A DNA stretch of 28,285 bases from Bacteroidetes bacterium UBA6161 (GCA_002422315.1 DIUJ01000078.1:4124-32408); one strand, 5' to 3'; positions 1-7,692 are shown, numbered from the stretch's first letter. The notes: a model not told the origin generated them from the letters alone. Numbers and translations are program-made.

Positions 1-96
1 AGGGGTCTGCAAAACTACCAAATCACAGATTTGTTGTTTTGCAAGACTACCAAAAGTATTCGATGCTGGATTGGTATTTTTTGGGGTGGGGAACAT
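1..96 (-). CDS. Partial Rhs-tip cassette ORF, N-terminus only
   Basis: An ATG at 96 opens a frame that stays open to the window edge (32 codons). Its peptide begins MFPTPKNT and contains TFGSLAK and DLVVLQTP. It matches, without any insertion or deletion, the first 32 residues of the ORFs starting at 1593 and 2360. It is therefore the start of another Rhs-derived cassette whose variable part lies outside the window. The stop of the preceding lipoprotein gene (116) is only 19 bases upstream of this ATG. Whether the leader is really translated from this ATG is inferred from the preserved frame in three copies. Confidence 0.55.
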   Translation of the reverse strand, partial: MFPTPKNTNPASNTFGSLAKQQICDLVVLQTP

Positions 97-113
97 AAAG
101 CGAAGGTAGGGAA
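1..113 (-). repeat. Rhs cassette leader repeat, copy 1 (partial)
   Basis: This is the first of three copies of a leader of about 115 bp (others near 1482-1611 and 2248-2379). The shared block starts about 17 bases before the ATG with CTACCTTCGCTTT and runs through the first 32 or more codons. It contains an imperfect inverted repeat (GTCTGCAAAAC at 6-16, answered near 38-48) that could fold into a hairpin. Copies differ by scattered substitutions but no indels within the reading frame. Confidence 0.85.
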
Positions 114-115
114 AA

Positions 116-586
116 TCATCTTTTTTCATAGCCCTTTTTGAGTTTTACAGTGAAGGGATAAATAAGGCTCTGATTCTCCAAATACTTATTTACTTCTGAA
201 TTTCCTTGTAAAAAATTCCCGTTACGATAAATAAGACCAAACTTTGACCAACAGATCGTTTCTATTACTACCCCATTTTGCATATATTCAAATAGAATTC
301 TAGCATCTATACTTTTTTGAGTAGAATCTACTATAAAGTTATTTGTATCTTCAAAAACTCCTATAAAGTCACGTATCTTTTCTTTGTCTGTTATTTTTAC
401 AATATTTACATCTCTTTTTGTTTTTATATCTTTACAAGGCACGTCACCAAAATAGTTTATATATATACTAATTCTATATGCTCGAATTTCATCCACCTTG
501 TTTATTAACAAGGAAGTATTTTTTGTATTCTTACAATTTGTAACAAGGAAGAAAAAAATAATTGCGAAAAAAGGTAGTTTTTTCAT
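116..586 (-). CDS. Small lipoprotein, candidate immunity protein for the Rhs metallopeptidase tip
   Basis: The 156-residue product starts with a lipoprotein signal peptide, MKKLPFF followed by a hydrophobic stretch and the lipobox LVTNC (Cys at about 18), so it should be membrane-anchored outside the cytoplasm. The rest is soluble and I recognise no family. Its ATG overlaps the stop of the Rhs metallopeptidase gene as ATGA, so the two are translationally coupled in toxin-then-partner order. That arrangement is typical of polymorphic toxin and immunity pairs. The immunity role is inferred from position, size and localisation only. Confidence 0.6.
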   Translation of the reverse strand: MKKLPFFAIIFFFLVTNCKNTKNTSLLINKVDEIRAYRISIYINYFGDVPCKDIKTKRDVNIVKITDKEKIRDFIGVFEDTNNFIVDSTQKSIDARILFEYMQNGVVIETICWSKFGLIYRNGNFLQGNSEVNKYLENQSLIYPFTVKLKKGYEKR

Positions 587-1593
587 CGTTTTTTTAATTC
601 AACTTCAGTTCCTCCAAATGGTTTATCTTTTTGTGTTTCTATCGGTTCATTAGAAAGTGGAGAATTTGTATAAAATTCAGATCCATTTGAATAATTTGTC
701 CTTACATATTCTCCTCTATATTTTGCAATCGGGAGTTCAAAATATTCTATTGCGAATTTTTCCTCATCATCTTTGAATTCCGAATTTTTTGTACTAATTT
801 TAGCAAGATAATCATTTGTACTAAAAAAGGCGCCTGTAGCATGGCCAAGTTCATGAGAGAATGCAGCTGCTGGACTTAAAAACTCGGTTTTTACTTTGTT
901 AGAAATCGAGGCTGTAGGGTTAAAATATATAGTGCCAAAGTTACTAGTGTGTTTTTTATCAAGATCTGCTTTTGCTCCATCTTGTAAAACATTCCCGTCG
1001 GCATCAAGTATCACTCCTTCAAAATGTGTTTCAAATGCACCTGTCTTTAGTTCTCTAATTTCTAAAACTTTACTTTCTACCATTTCATATAAGTTAATTG
1101 AAGTTTCAGGTTTTTCACCTTTGCCTGCAATTTTTATATAGTCTAAGGTTTCAATGGCGTTTTTAACAAAGGCATTGTTTGGTATTTCAAGTTTAGATCC
1201 GTAAACATAATACATTTCCTCTCCTTTTTCGTTTTTATAGTATATATGGATTTTTTGACCGTTCTTGTCAACAATAAAAAGGGGAGACCCTGCTGCGAAA
1301 ACAAAAGGTGAAATAGATGGATATTTGCTTTCTAATGGGTATGGCTTCCATCTTCTTCCAATTCTTGGGTCATACCCATAATCACCAAAGCTTATATGGT
1401 TTGCTTCGCCTTTTACATCATCGTCCTTTTCATAACCATTAAACCCATACCTATACTCCCCCTTGGAAACACTCACCATTATACCCCTTCGCATAGTAGG
1501 GGTCTGCAAAACTACCAAATCATAGATTTGTGGTTTTGCTAGACTACCAAAAGTATACGATGAAAATGTGCTATTTTTCTCGGTGGGGAACAT
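583..1593 (-). CDS. Rhs core fragment with C-terminal M91-like zinc metallopeptidase toxin domain
   Basis: The 336-residue ORF has three parts. Residues 1-38 are the repeated leader. Residues about 46-112 are the Rhs-associated core that ends full-length Rhs proteins (YRYGFNGYEKDD, DYGYDPRIGRRW, the degenerate PLESKYPSISPF and SPLFIVDKNG). Residues about 113-336 are a variable tip with the zinc site H247-E-L-G-H251, followed by EEKFAIEYFELPIAKYRGE, where an acidic residue may be the third ligand. That pattern resembles the NleD-like M91 peptidases seen as Rhs tips. The thousands of residues of Rhs shell that normally precede the core are absent, so this is a displaced tip. No signal peptide is visible. 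The partner gene at 586 overlaps its stop (ATGA). The start is the repeat-encoded ATG; a start at residue 34 or 39 is possible. Confidence 0.75.
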   Translation of the reverse strand: MFPTEKNSTFSSYTFGSLAKPQIYDLVVLQTPTMRRGIMVSVSKGEYRYGFNGYEKDDDVKGEANHISFGDYGYDPRIGRRWKPYPLESKYPSISPFVFAAGSPLFIVDKNGQKIHIYYKNEKGEEMYYVYGSKLEIPNNAFVKNAIETLDYIKIAGKGEKPETSINLYEMVESKVLEIRELKTGAFETHFEGVILDADGNVLQDGAKADLDKKHTSNFGTIYFNPTASISNKVKTEFLSPAAAFSHELGHATGAFFSTNDYLAKISTKNSEFKDDEEKFAIEYFELPIAKYRGEYVRTNYSNGSEFYTNSPLSNEPIETQKDKPFGGTEVELKKR

Positions 1594-1611
1594 AAAGCGA
1601 AGGTAGGGAAA
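1482..1611 (-). repeat. Rhs cassette leader repeat, copy 2
   Basis: This copy spans the 5' end of the Rhs metallopeptidase ORF and about 18 bases upstream of its ATG. It contains the imperfect hairpin (GTCTGCAAAAC at 1502-1512, answered by GTTTTGCTAGAC at about 1533-1544) and a CCCCTT..AGTAGGGG inverted repeat at its inner end. It is closest to copy 3; homology between the two stops just after the MRRGI codons, where one continues into Rhs core and the other does not. Confidence 0.85.
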
Positions 1612-1617
1612 AAGTTT

Positions 1618-2064
1618 TTATTTTATAAATTTTAGCTTTTCAATAAAACGAACATAAGCATCGATAACCTTGCTGAGGTTTTCCTTAGAAATTACCCAGA
1701 GCCCTATAGCTAAAGTATATACAATAATAAAAAGGCCTATTTCAACCCACTTTAAAAACCAATCTGGCATATCAACAGGTTTGGCTTTTGAATTTTTTGT
1801 GTTTTTGATGTATTTTATACGTACAGTATCTCCCACTTCATAAATAGCTTCGGGTACAAATAATCTATAGTTTGACATCCTATCAGATGTCAAACATACA
1901 GAATAGATTATTAGTGAGTTAGCAGAAATATCAAGCTTTGTAACTATCGCATCCGACTCTGTGGATTTTGTACTTAATTCGTAATGAAAATAATCCATAT
2001 CTAAAATTGACAGGAGCAAGAAAACACTTGCTAAAAAAAAGAATGTAGCAAATACATTTTTCAT
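1618..2064 (-). CDS. Two-TM membrane protein, candidate immunity protein
   Basis: The 148-residue product has an N-terminal membrane segment (about residues 5-23), a central domain of about 80 residues with the short motif VGDTVRIKY, and a second membrane segment (about 110-128) with a short cytoplasmic tail. The layout is like DUF3592-type proteins, but I cannot assign it firmly. Its ATG overlaps the stop of the upstream 99-codon Rhs-tip ORF as ATGA, and the leader of the next cassette begins 7 bases after its stop. Position suggests an immunity role; that is inference. Confidence 0.55.
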   Translation of the reverse strand: MKNVFATFFFLASVFLLLSILDMDYFHYELSTKSTESDAIVTKLDISANSLIIYSVCLTSDRMSNYRLFVPEAIYEVGDTVRIKYIKNTKNSKAKPVDMPDWFLKWVEIGLFIIVYTLAIGLWVISKENLSKVIDAYVRFIEKLKFIK

Positions 2065-2360
2065 TTTTGAGTACTTGTTTCTTTAGAGGTATATTGTGCG
2101 CTATAATTTCTAGTAACACCTCCGCTTACTCCAACTTTAAAACTGCCTTTGTCTTCTTTTTTACTTAGGTCAATATTTACTCCAAACTCTGGCCCGATTT
2201 TAAACTTTGTATCTCCAGTTTTCAAATCCTTGGAAATTGACATCTTTATACCCCTACGCATAGTAGGGGTCTGCAAAACTACCAAATCATAGATTTGTGG
2301 TTTTGCTAGACTACCAAAAGTATATGTTGAAAATGCGGTATTTTTTGGTGTAGGAAGCAT
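2061..2360 (-). CDS. Short Rhs-tip ORF without core domain
   Basis: The 99-residue ORF begins with the repeated leader (residues 1-38, MLPTPKNTAF..., TMRRGI) and continues directly into about 60 residues of unique sequence (KFKIGPEFGVNIDLSKKEDK, then a Gly/Val-rich stretch ending YSAQYTSKETSTQK). No Rhs core and no catalytic motif are visible. The unique part is too small for most known toxin domains, so this may be a truncated tip whose downstream partner gene (2064) survived. The stop and the partner ATG overlap as ATGA, as in the neighbouring cassette. Confidence 0.5.
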   Translation of the reverse strand: MLPTPKNTAFSTYTFGSLAKPQIYDLVVLQTPTMRRGIKMSISKDLKTGDTKFKIGPEFGVNIDLSKKEDKGSFKVGVSGGVTRNYSAQYTSKETSTQK

Positions 2361-2379
2361 AAAGCGAAGGTAGAGAAAA
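2248..2379 (-). repeat. Rhs cassette leader repeat, copy 3
   Basis: Third copy of the leader. It carries the clean inverted repeat CCCCTAC-gcata-GTAGGGG (2250-2268) followed by the longer imperfect hairpin. The segment CTACCTTCGCTTT-ATG just outside the frame is conserved here too, with one substitution in the flank. Confidence 0.85.
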
Positions 2380-2432
2380 ATTGGAAATACACATAAAAAC
2401 GAATAAAAAAGAAGGTAATCGATAATTTAATT

Positions 2433-3080
2433 TCAATTAGTATGAAAAGGAAGACGTAGATATTTTCTTTCTTTACTCTCTATCACATCATTTACTATTG
2501 ATAAATCATAACTTAAATAATCTGTTTTATAATAAAAATAATGCCCTTCTTTAGACAATACTCTAAGGGTCTTAAAATAATTTTCATTTGAATTTACTTT
2601 GATTAAGTATTTGTTTTTAATATTACTATCGAATCCTTGTACTATGATTTTTCTGCCTGAATAAATTAATATACCTTTAAAATCTCCTGGTTGAATCATT
2701 AACTTATAAAAAAAGGGATCGAAAATTGAATCAAAATATTTATGGTCATTTGTAGCATTAAGAGAGAGTTTTAGTGTGTCGTGATTGTTAAGTATTCTAA
2801 GTTTATAAATAATTGGATAGTCATTCCTTTTTAAAGCTGTGTCAACATCTTTTAAAAAACTATCTAAAATTGACATAAACAAGCTGTCTTTAACTTCAAA
2901 CTCGTTCCTTGTATAATGAGTTATAGTGTCAATCTGTAACGTATGAATATACTTTTGATAGCTTGACTTATCCGATTGAAAATTGAACCCACTAGAGCAG
3001 CTCAATATAAACATTGATAATATATAAATCGAAAAACTAATACAAATAATCCTCGCCATTTTCTCTAACATATAGTTCAA
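2433..3080 (-). CDS. Lipoprotein of unknown function, possible orphan immunity gene
   Basis: The 215-residue product has a lipoprotein signal (hydrophobic run, then FILSCSSG; Cys near residue 28 from the first Met). ATGs at 3080, 3071 and 3059 are all possible; the 3059 start gives the most standard signal peptide. The remaining 185 residues are soluble and match nothing I recognise. It lies in the same orientation and at the head of the Rhs-tip array, but no toxin ORF precedes it, so it could be the partner of a lost cassette. That role is a guess from context. Confidence 0.6.
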   Translation of the reverse strand: MNYMLEKMARIICISFSIYILSMFILSCSSGFNFQSDKSSYQKYIHTLQIDTITHYTRNEFEVKDSLFMSILDSFLKDVDTALKRNDYPIIYKLRILNNHDTLKLSLNATNDHKYFDSIFDPFFYKLMIQPGDFKGILIYSGRKIIVQGFDSNIKNKYLIKVNSNENYFKTLRVLSKEGHYFYYKTDYLSYDLSIVNDVIESKERKYLRLPFHTN

Positions 3081-3523
3081 TTTCTTTGAAATGCCTTAAC
3101 AAACTATTTTTAAATTCAATATCAGCATCACTTGGCTCCTCCGCTCTCGCTCGCATTTTGCGAGTAAAATCTTTCTTTGCCTCTGGCATCTCTTAAACCC
3201 CAAATACACAGTAGCGTATTTTGCCCTTTGGGTGATGAAGATCCTGACGCTTACGTTCAGGATGTCACACACTGACCGAAGCTTCATGAGCTGACAAAAA
3301 TCAAAGATTTTGTAAGCTCTTACTACTCCGATAGTCGTGTAGGACTCACTGGGGCTTAGTCCTTTCACAAACAGCTTTTTGAGCATTTTTTCACCCATTC
3401 AGAATTAGAAAACTCTAATGCCGAATGTAGGTTAAGCCATACAGAGTGTATATAAAACCCAATGGTGTACAAAACCTAGGCTTTGTTTCTTCTTAAACCT
3501 TTTAAAAACCTTTTAAAGTGTCT
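3081..3523. repeat. Gene-free block holding a dispersed repeat and hairpins
   Basis: No convincing gene lies here. The block contains a 26-bp stretch (3214-3239) repeated exactly at 28238-28263 near the right edge, and a 17-bp stretch (3296-3312) that also recurs there (28262-28278). It also holds short inverted repeats: ATCCTGA/TCAGGAT (3241-3263), ACAAAA/TTTTGT (about 3294-3312) and CTCGC/GCGAG (about 3147-3170). At 3500-3520 CCTTTTAAA is repeated in tandem with no terminator-like stem. A 100-codon frame across it reads as translated repeat. Confidence 0.6.
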
Positions 3524-5209
3524 TTAAAAAACCACCTCAAGTACTACTTCTTTTCCATCTCTTAGCACGGTAACAGGGGTGCTTTCTCCTTTTTTAAACA
3601 ATCCCAAGATGCCCATATATTTATAAATATCGGCAACAGGGTGTTCGCCAATTTTAACTACAATATCGCCAGCAAGCATTCCCGCTTTCTCTGCAGGGCC
3701 TCCAGGGTTAGCGCCGCTTATTTTCATTCCTCTGCCCTCATAGCTGTAGTCTGGCATAACCCCAAGAGTTACTTTAAAACTAGAACTACTTTGCTTTTTT
3801 TCTTCTTCTACTGGTGTAAATTCCCAGGTTGAGTTTTCTGCCATTTGCATGCGTTGAACAATTGTTAAAACATACTGCTGAATGTTTGTCATTCCATTAT
3901 AATCCAAAAGTTCAGGCTTGTCTTTGGAGGTATGGTATTCGCCATGTAGGCCAGTGAAAAAGGCTAAAACAGGAATTTTTTTGTAATAAAAACTGGTGTG
4001 ATCCGTAGGCCCTGTTCCTTGGCGCTTAGGAATAATCCTTAATATAGTAGTGTCTTCTGGTATATTTAAAACAGAAGCAAAACTTACACAAGTACCTGTG
4101 CCAGAAACAAAAAGTCTTTTTGCAGTATCTAGCCTTCCTACCATGTCAAAATTGAACATAGCCCTTGCATTGGAAAGAGAAAAAGTAGGGTTAGCAACAT
4201 AATGAGCCGACCCTAACAGCCCTAGTTCTTCTCCAGAAAAAGCTATGAAAAGGTAGTTGAATTTAGTGTAGTTTGGTTTCGCTTTAGAGAGCGAATATGC
4301 TAGTTCTATTACCATGGCAGTGCCGCTTGCATTGTCGTCAGCACCATAGTGAATGTTCTTTTCTTTGCTTCGGCTTCCCCCAAGCTCTCCTCGGCCAAGG
4401 TGGTCGTAGTGTCCGCCAAAAACCAAAAGTTCTTTGTTGCTATCGTAAGAAGAAGCAGCAACCACATTTTTACCTACCCCCAAGTCTTTGTGTATCACAA
4501 AAAACAATTCTACAAGAGCGTCTTCTTTAAAAAAGTTTGCAAGGGTGTCTACAAATACAACAGGCACCGCACTTTTGCTGCCTCTAGCGCGCAGCAACCT
4601 ACTTGGTTTTTCATCAAATTTACTATCTGGTTTCACCAATATAATGCCAGCAACCCCGTATTCGTTTGCCAGTTTTATTCTTTGAAAAAGGTCTAGTTTT
4701 AATGCATCTTCGCTATGGGCGCTTACTTCAGAGGGCGTTCCAAGGGTTATAACCGCTATTTTGTTTTTTACACCTTTGTTTTCATAGTCTTCTTTTTTGT
4801 AACCATATCCTACATTTGCCACACCAACATTTTCCCATTTTGCAGTATCTGCCGATTCGGAAATGGGATAAAACAAGTTAGTATCCATTGCTACAAGCTG
4901 TGTTTTAGATTTTAAATCAAAGACTGTTTTTATGGAGCTATGCTCCCCAATCGTTCTGCTTTTTACAAAAGAAAAAGTTTGGAAATAAGTTCCGTTTTCT
5001 CCTGCTGGTTTTAGTCCTGCTTTGGCAAACTCTTTTGCAATGTATTCCGCTGCAAGTTGCTCCCCTTTCGTACCGGTTAGTCTTCCTTCAAGTTTTTCTG
5101 AAGCCAAATAACTTACGTGTTTCTTAAATGTTTTAGGCTTGGAAGGGCTTTGCCCTAAACTTGTTAGCCACAAAAAGGAAAGTAGTACAAGGAAAAGAAA
5201 ATTTTTCAT
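3524..5209 (-). CDS. Secreted M28 family aminopeptidase with PA and PDZ domains
   Basis: The 561-residue enzyme begins with a signal peptide (MKNFLFLVLLSFLWLTSLGQ). A protease-associated insert lies at about 110-240. The M28 zinc core follows, with ligands H267 (GGHYDH), D291 or D292 (GADDNASG), the catalytic pair E327-E328 (FSGEELG), D355 (FNFDMVGR) and H426 (GEYHTSKD). Residues about 478-561 form a PDZ domain (GPAEKAGMLAGDIVVKIG). All metal and catalytic residues are present, so a periplasmic or exported di-zinc aminopeptidase is likely. It is the last gene of a three-gene operon; its ATG overlaps the permease stop as ATGA (5206-5209). The peptide substrate cannot be read from sequence. Confidence 0.92.
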   Translation of the reverse strand: MKNFLFLVLLSFLWLTSLGQSPSKPKTFKKHVSYLASEKLEGRLTGTKGEQLAAEYIAKEFAKAGLKPAGENGTYFQTFSFVKSRTIGEHSSIKTVFDLKSKTQLVAMDTNLFYPISESADTAKWENVGVANVGYGYKKEDYENKGVKNKIAVITLGTPSEVSAHSEDALKLDLFQRIKLANEYGVAGIILVKPDSKFDEKPSRLLRARGSKSAVPVVFVDTLANFFKEDALVELFFVIHKDLGVGKNVVAASSYDSNKELLVFGGHYDHLGRGELGGSRSKEKNIHYGADDNASGTAMVIELAYSLSKAKPNYTKFNYLFIAFSGEELGLLGSAHYVANPTFSLSNARAMFNFDMVGRLDTAKRLFVSGTGTCVSFASVLNIPEDTTILRIIPKRQGTGPTDHTSFYYKKIPVLAFFTGLHGEYHTSKDKPELLDYNGMTNIQQYVLTIVQRMQMAENSTWEFTPVEEEKKQSSSSFKVTLGVMPDYSYEGRGMKISGANPGGPAEKAGMLAGDIVVKIGEHPVADIYKYMGILGLFKKGESTPVTVLRDGKEVVLEVVF

Positions 5210-6033
5210 AGGTTTATAAGTAATTTAAGGATTGTAAAGATAATAAAAACTGAAAGAAGTATAAATACCAGCCAAGGGCTGATTTTTTTGGAAAGAGAAA
5301 CACCAAAGCCGACAGTAAGCATAGAACCAAGAATCATTGGCACAACAAGTGCCCAAATAATGTGGCCGGTATGAGGCATGCCAAGGGGTAGCTTTATGTC
5401 CTGAAAAAGGTAAAAGATTAAGAGAGGAAGCGCTCCCAGGGTAATCACTGAAAGACTTATGGCTGTTGCGCTTTTTATAGGCATTTTTAGCAATTGTGTA
5501 AAATAAGGAATCATCACAATACCTCCGCCTAAACCAGATAGGGCCGCAATAATACCGCTCAAAAAACCCGGTAGTAAAAAAACATTTAGATTCTCTGGCT
5601 GGTATATCGTTTCTACGCTTTTGTTTTTCTTCTGTTTTATAGCCTCTACTAAAAAGCGGAATAAGACAAAACAAAGCAAACCAATAAAGAAAACAGAAAA
5701 AATATGTTTGGAATATAAACCCGAAATTACTAAAAGTTTGCTTGTGCCTATAGAGCCAATAACAGCCGGAATACCTGTAGCCAAAATAATTTTGGGGTAA
5801 AACTGACCAAGTTTTTTTTGTTTTAAGGTCCCAAAAATTCCTATGACAAAAATTACTGAGAAAGAGTTAGCCATTACCAATGCAGAAAAACTAGCTTCAG
5901 GTACCGCAATGGTGCCTATATAGTGGGTAATTAAGGGCACAAAAACAACACCTCCACCCACCCCTAAGAGTCCCGCCATAAATCCGCCAAAAGCACCCGC
6001 CAAAAACAAGTAAAGGATAAATGTAAACTCCAT
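5206..6033 (-). CDS. TauE/SafE family sulfite exporter-like permease
   Basis: The 275-residue, very hydrophobic protein has about eight membrane segments in two halves. Each half opens with the family's glycine motif: GLLGVGGGVVFVPLI near residues 22-36 and ALSGLGGGIVMIPYF near 164-178. TauE/SafE proteins move sulfite, sulfoacetate or related organic anions, but no substrate can be assigned here. It sits between a processing protease and an aminopeptidase with overlaps at both ends (TAATG at 6033-6035, ATGA at 5206-5209), so the three are probably made together. Confidence 0.9.
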   Translation of the reverse strand: MEFTFILYLFLAGAFGGFMAGLLGVGGGVVFVPLITHYIGTIAVPEASFSALVMANSFSVIFVIGIFGTLKQKKLGQFYPKIILATGIPAVIGSIGTSKLLVISGLYSKHIFSVFFIGLLCFVLFRFLVEAIKQKKNKSVETIYQPENLNVFLLPGFLSGIIAALSGLGGGIVMIPYFTQLLKMPIKSATAISLSVITLGALPLLIFYLFQDIKLPLGMPHTGHIIWALVVPMILGSMLTVGFGVSLSKKISPWLVFILLSVFIIFTILKLLINL

Positions 6034-7661
6034 TATGGCTTTAGTGTGTTTTGATATAGTTGCTTGTTTTCTAAAACCTCCACCGCTTTAAGTATTTCTT
6101 TGTCGTATTGGAAAAGCACAGGGTATCTGTCTTGTTCGCCCATTATTGTCCGTGCAATTTCTATAGCCAAAAGGGTTGTTATTTCTTCCTTGTTTTGTTC
6201 TATTGCTTTGTTTTTGTAAGCAGTTATTTTATTTGCAAACTCCTCCATTGCTTGTTTAATTTCTTTTTCCGCCATTCCTTCTCTTTTAAGATTTTCCTCA
6301 AGAGAGGATAGCATTTTTTCAGCAGGAAGTTCAAACACAAAGTTTCTTCCTTTAAGAAAGTTTTCAAAATCTGGCAACGTGTTGTTTTTGAGTTTAAAAG
6401 CGGCAGAACCAAAGTCTGCTTTTGAATATTTGCTGGCCTCTTGTATGGCAAATTCAAAGAGGGCACCAGAGTTTTTTATTTCTTTTAAAAAAGCGTTGTC
6501 TTCGTCCCTGTCCAAAGCAATGTCTGGCTTTATGCCATTGCCTTCCATTACCTTACGCTTGTTTTGGGTGTAAAAAACAGCAGCGGTAGAATCTTTTCCC
6601 ATTTTGTTTTTTTGCCCATATTCTATTTTTTGAATACATCTTCCAGAAGGGATATAATATTTCGCAATGGTAACTTTTAATTGGTGGCGATAAGGAATGG
6701 TTAATTGGTTTTGAACCAGGCCTTTTCCAAAGCTGTTTTGTCCTAATACTACTCCTCGGTCTAAGTCCTGAATAGAACCTGCAACAATTTCCGAAGCGGA
6801 GGCAGAGTTTTTATTGATAAGCACAACAAGTCCTATATTCAGGTCTACAGGTGGTTCCATGGTTCTGTATTCTCTGTAGTGTTCTTCTGTGCGGCCTTTA
6901 GTTACCACCAATACTTTGTTTTGTGGAACAAAAAGATTTACAATTCTTACGGCATCTACCAACAATCCTCCTCCGTTGTTTCTCAAATCTAAAATCAAAC
7001 TCTTGGGATTGTGTTTGGCTTTTAAGTCTAGCAATGCTTTTTTAACCTCTTCCGCAGAGTTTTCCATAAACTGGTCTAGCTTTATGTAACCTACCGAGCT
7101 GTTTACCATACCATAATAAGGCACATTGTTAAAGCTAGGCTTTACCCTTAGAAGATCTATTGCAAGGGTGTCGTCTTGGCGTTTCAATTTTAGAGAAACT
7201 TTGCTTCCTGCTGCGCCTTCTAGTGCTTCGTATGCTGCCGAAACGCTTTTGGGAGAGGGTGTCCTGCCGTTTACCTCCAGAAGTTCGTCTCCGAGTTGTA
7301 ATTGGTATTTCTCGGCTTCTGTTCCAGGTATAATTTTGGAAATAAGTAGTTTGTTTTGAAGCATGTTTAGCTCAAAGCCTGCTGTTCCGAATTCTCCCTT
7401 ACGAAGGATTAAAGCTTCTTCTACTTGCGATTCTGTATAAAAATTGGTGTAAGGGTCCAAGGAGGAGAGCATTGCATCCACCCCTATTTTCATTAATTCA
7501 CCAGGGTTGGGCCTGTCTACATATTTTAGGTTTATTTCTTTGTATACAGTGGTAAATATTTCAAGGTTTTTTGTCCATTCAAAATAGTCGTTTACCTTGG
7601 TGGCAGACCACAGAAGAATGGGCACAGAAACCAATACCAATCCTCTTTTAATCTTGCGCAT
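6033..7661 (-). CDS. S41 C-terminal processing peptidase (Ctp/Prc type)
   Basis: In numbering from the upstream ATG at 7682 (549 residues), a membrane anchor lies at about 12-27, a PDZ domain at about 92-180 (GDELLEVNGRTP) and the S41 protease fold at about 190-370. The nucleophile is S295 in NKNSASASEIV and the general base is K320 in NSFGKGLVQ; their 25-residue spacing matches E. coli Prc. The C-terminal 170 residues are an extension. I prefer the ATG at 7661 (MRKIKRGL) because the promoter's -7 element at 7693-7700 would place the transcript start only about 5 bases from the ATG at 7682. It heads the operon with the permease and the M28 peptidase. Confidence 0.9.
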   Translation of the reverse strand: MRKIKRGLVLVSVPILLWSATKVNDYFEWTKNLEIFTTVYKEINLKYVDRPNPGELMKIGVDAMLSSLDPYTNFYTESQVEEALILRKGEFGTAGFELNMLQNKLLISKIIPGTEAEKYQLQLGDELLEVNGRTPSPKSVSAAYEALEGAAGSKVSLKLKRQDDTLAIDLLRVKPSFNNVPYYGMVNSSVGYIKLDQFMENSAEEVKKALLDLKAKHNPKSLILDLRNNGGGLLVDAVRIVNLFVPQNKVLVVTKGRTEEHYREYRTMEPPVDLNIGLVVLINKNSASASEIVAGSIQDLDRGVVLGQNSFGKGLVQNQLTIPYRHQLKVTIAKYYIPSGRCIQKIEYGQKNKMGKDSTAAVFYTQNKRKVMEGNGIKPDIALDRDEDNAFLKEIKNSGALFEFAIQEASKYSKADFGSAAFKLKNNTLPDFENFLKGRNFVFELPAEKMLSSLEENLKREGMAEKEIKQAMEEFANKITAYKNKAIEQNKEEITTLLAIEIARTIMGEQDRYPVLFQYDKEILKAVEVLENKQLYQNTLKP

Positions 7662-7692
7662 GCCATTTGTTTTAATTTCCATACTCGGTATG

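Noticed and set aside
3096..3398. A 100-codon minus-strand frame upstream of the orphan lipoprotein
   Set aside because: It runs through hairpins and the dispersed repeat that recurs at the right edge; the translation has no signal, domain or sensible composition.
4297..4696. Several plus-strand frames opposite the M28 peptidase gene
   Set aside because: They are shadows of a strongly coding minus-strand gene with intact catalytic motifs.
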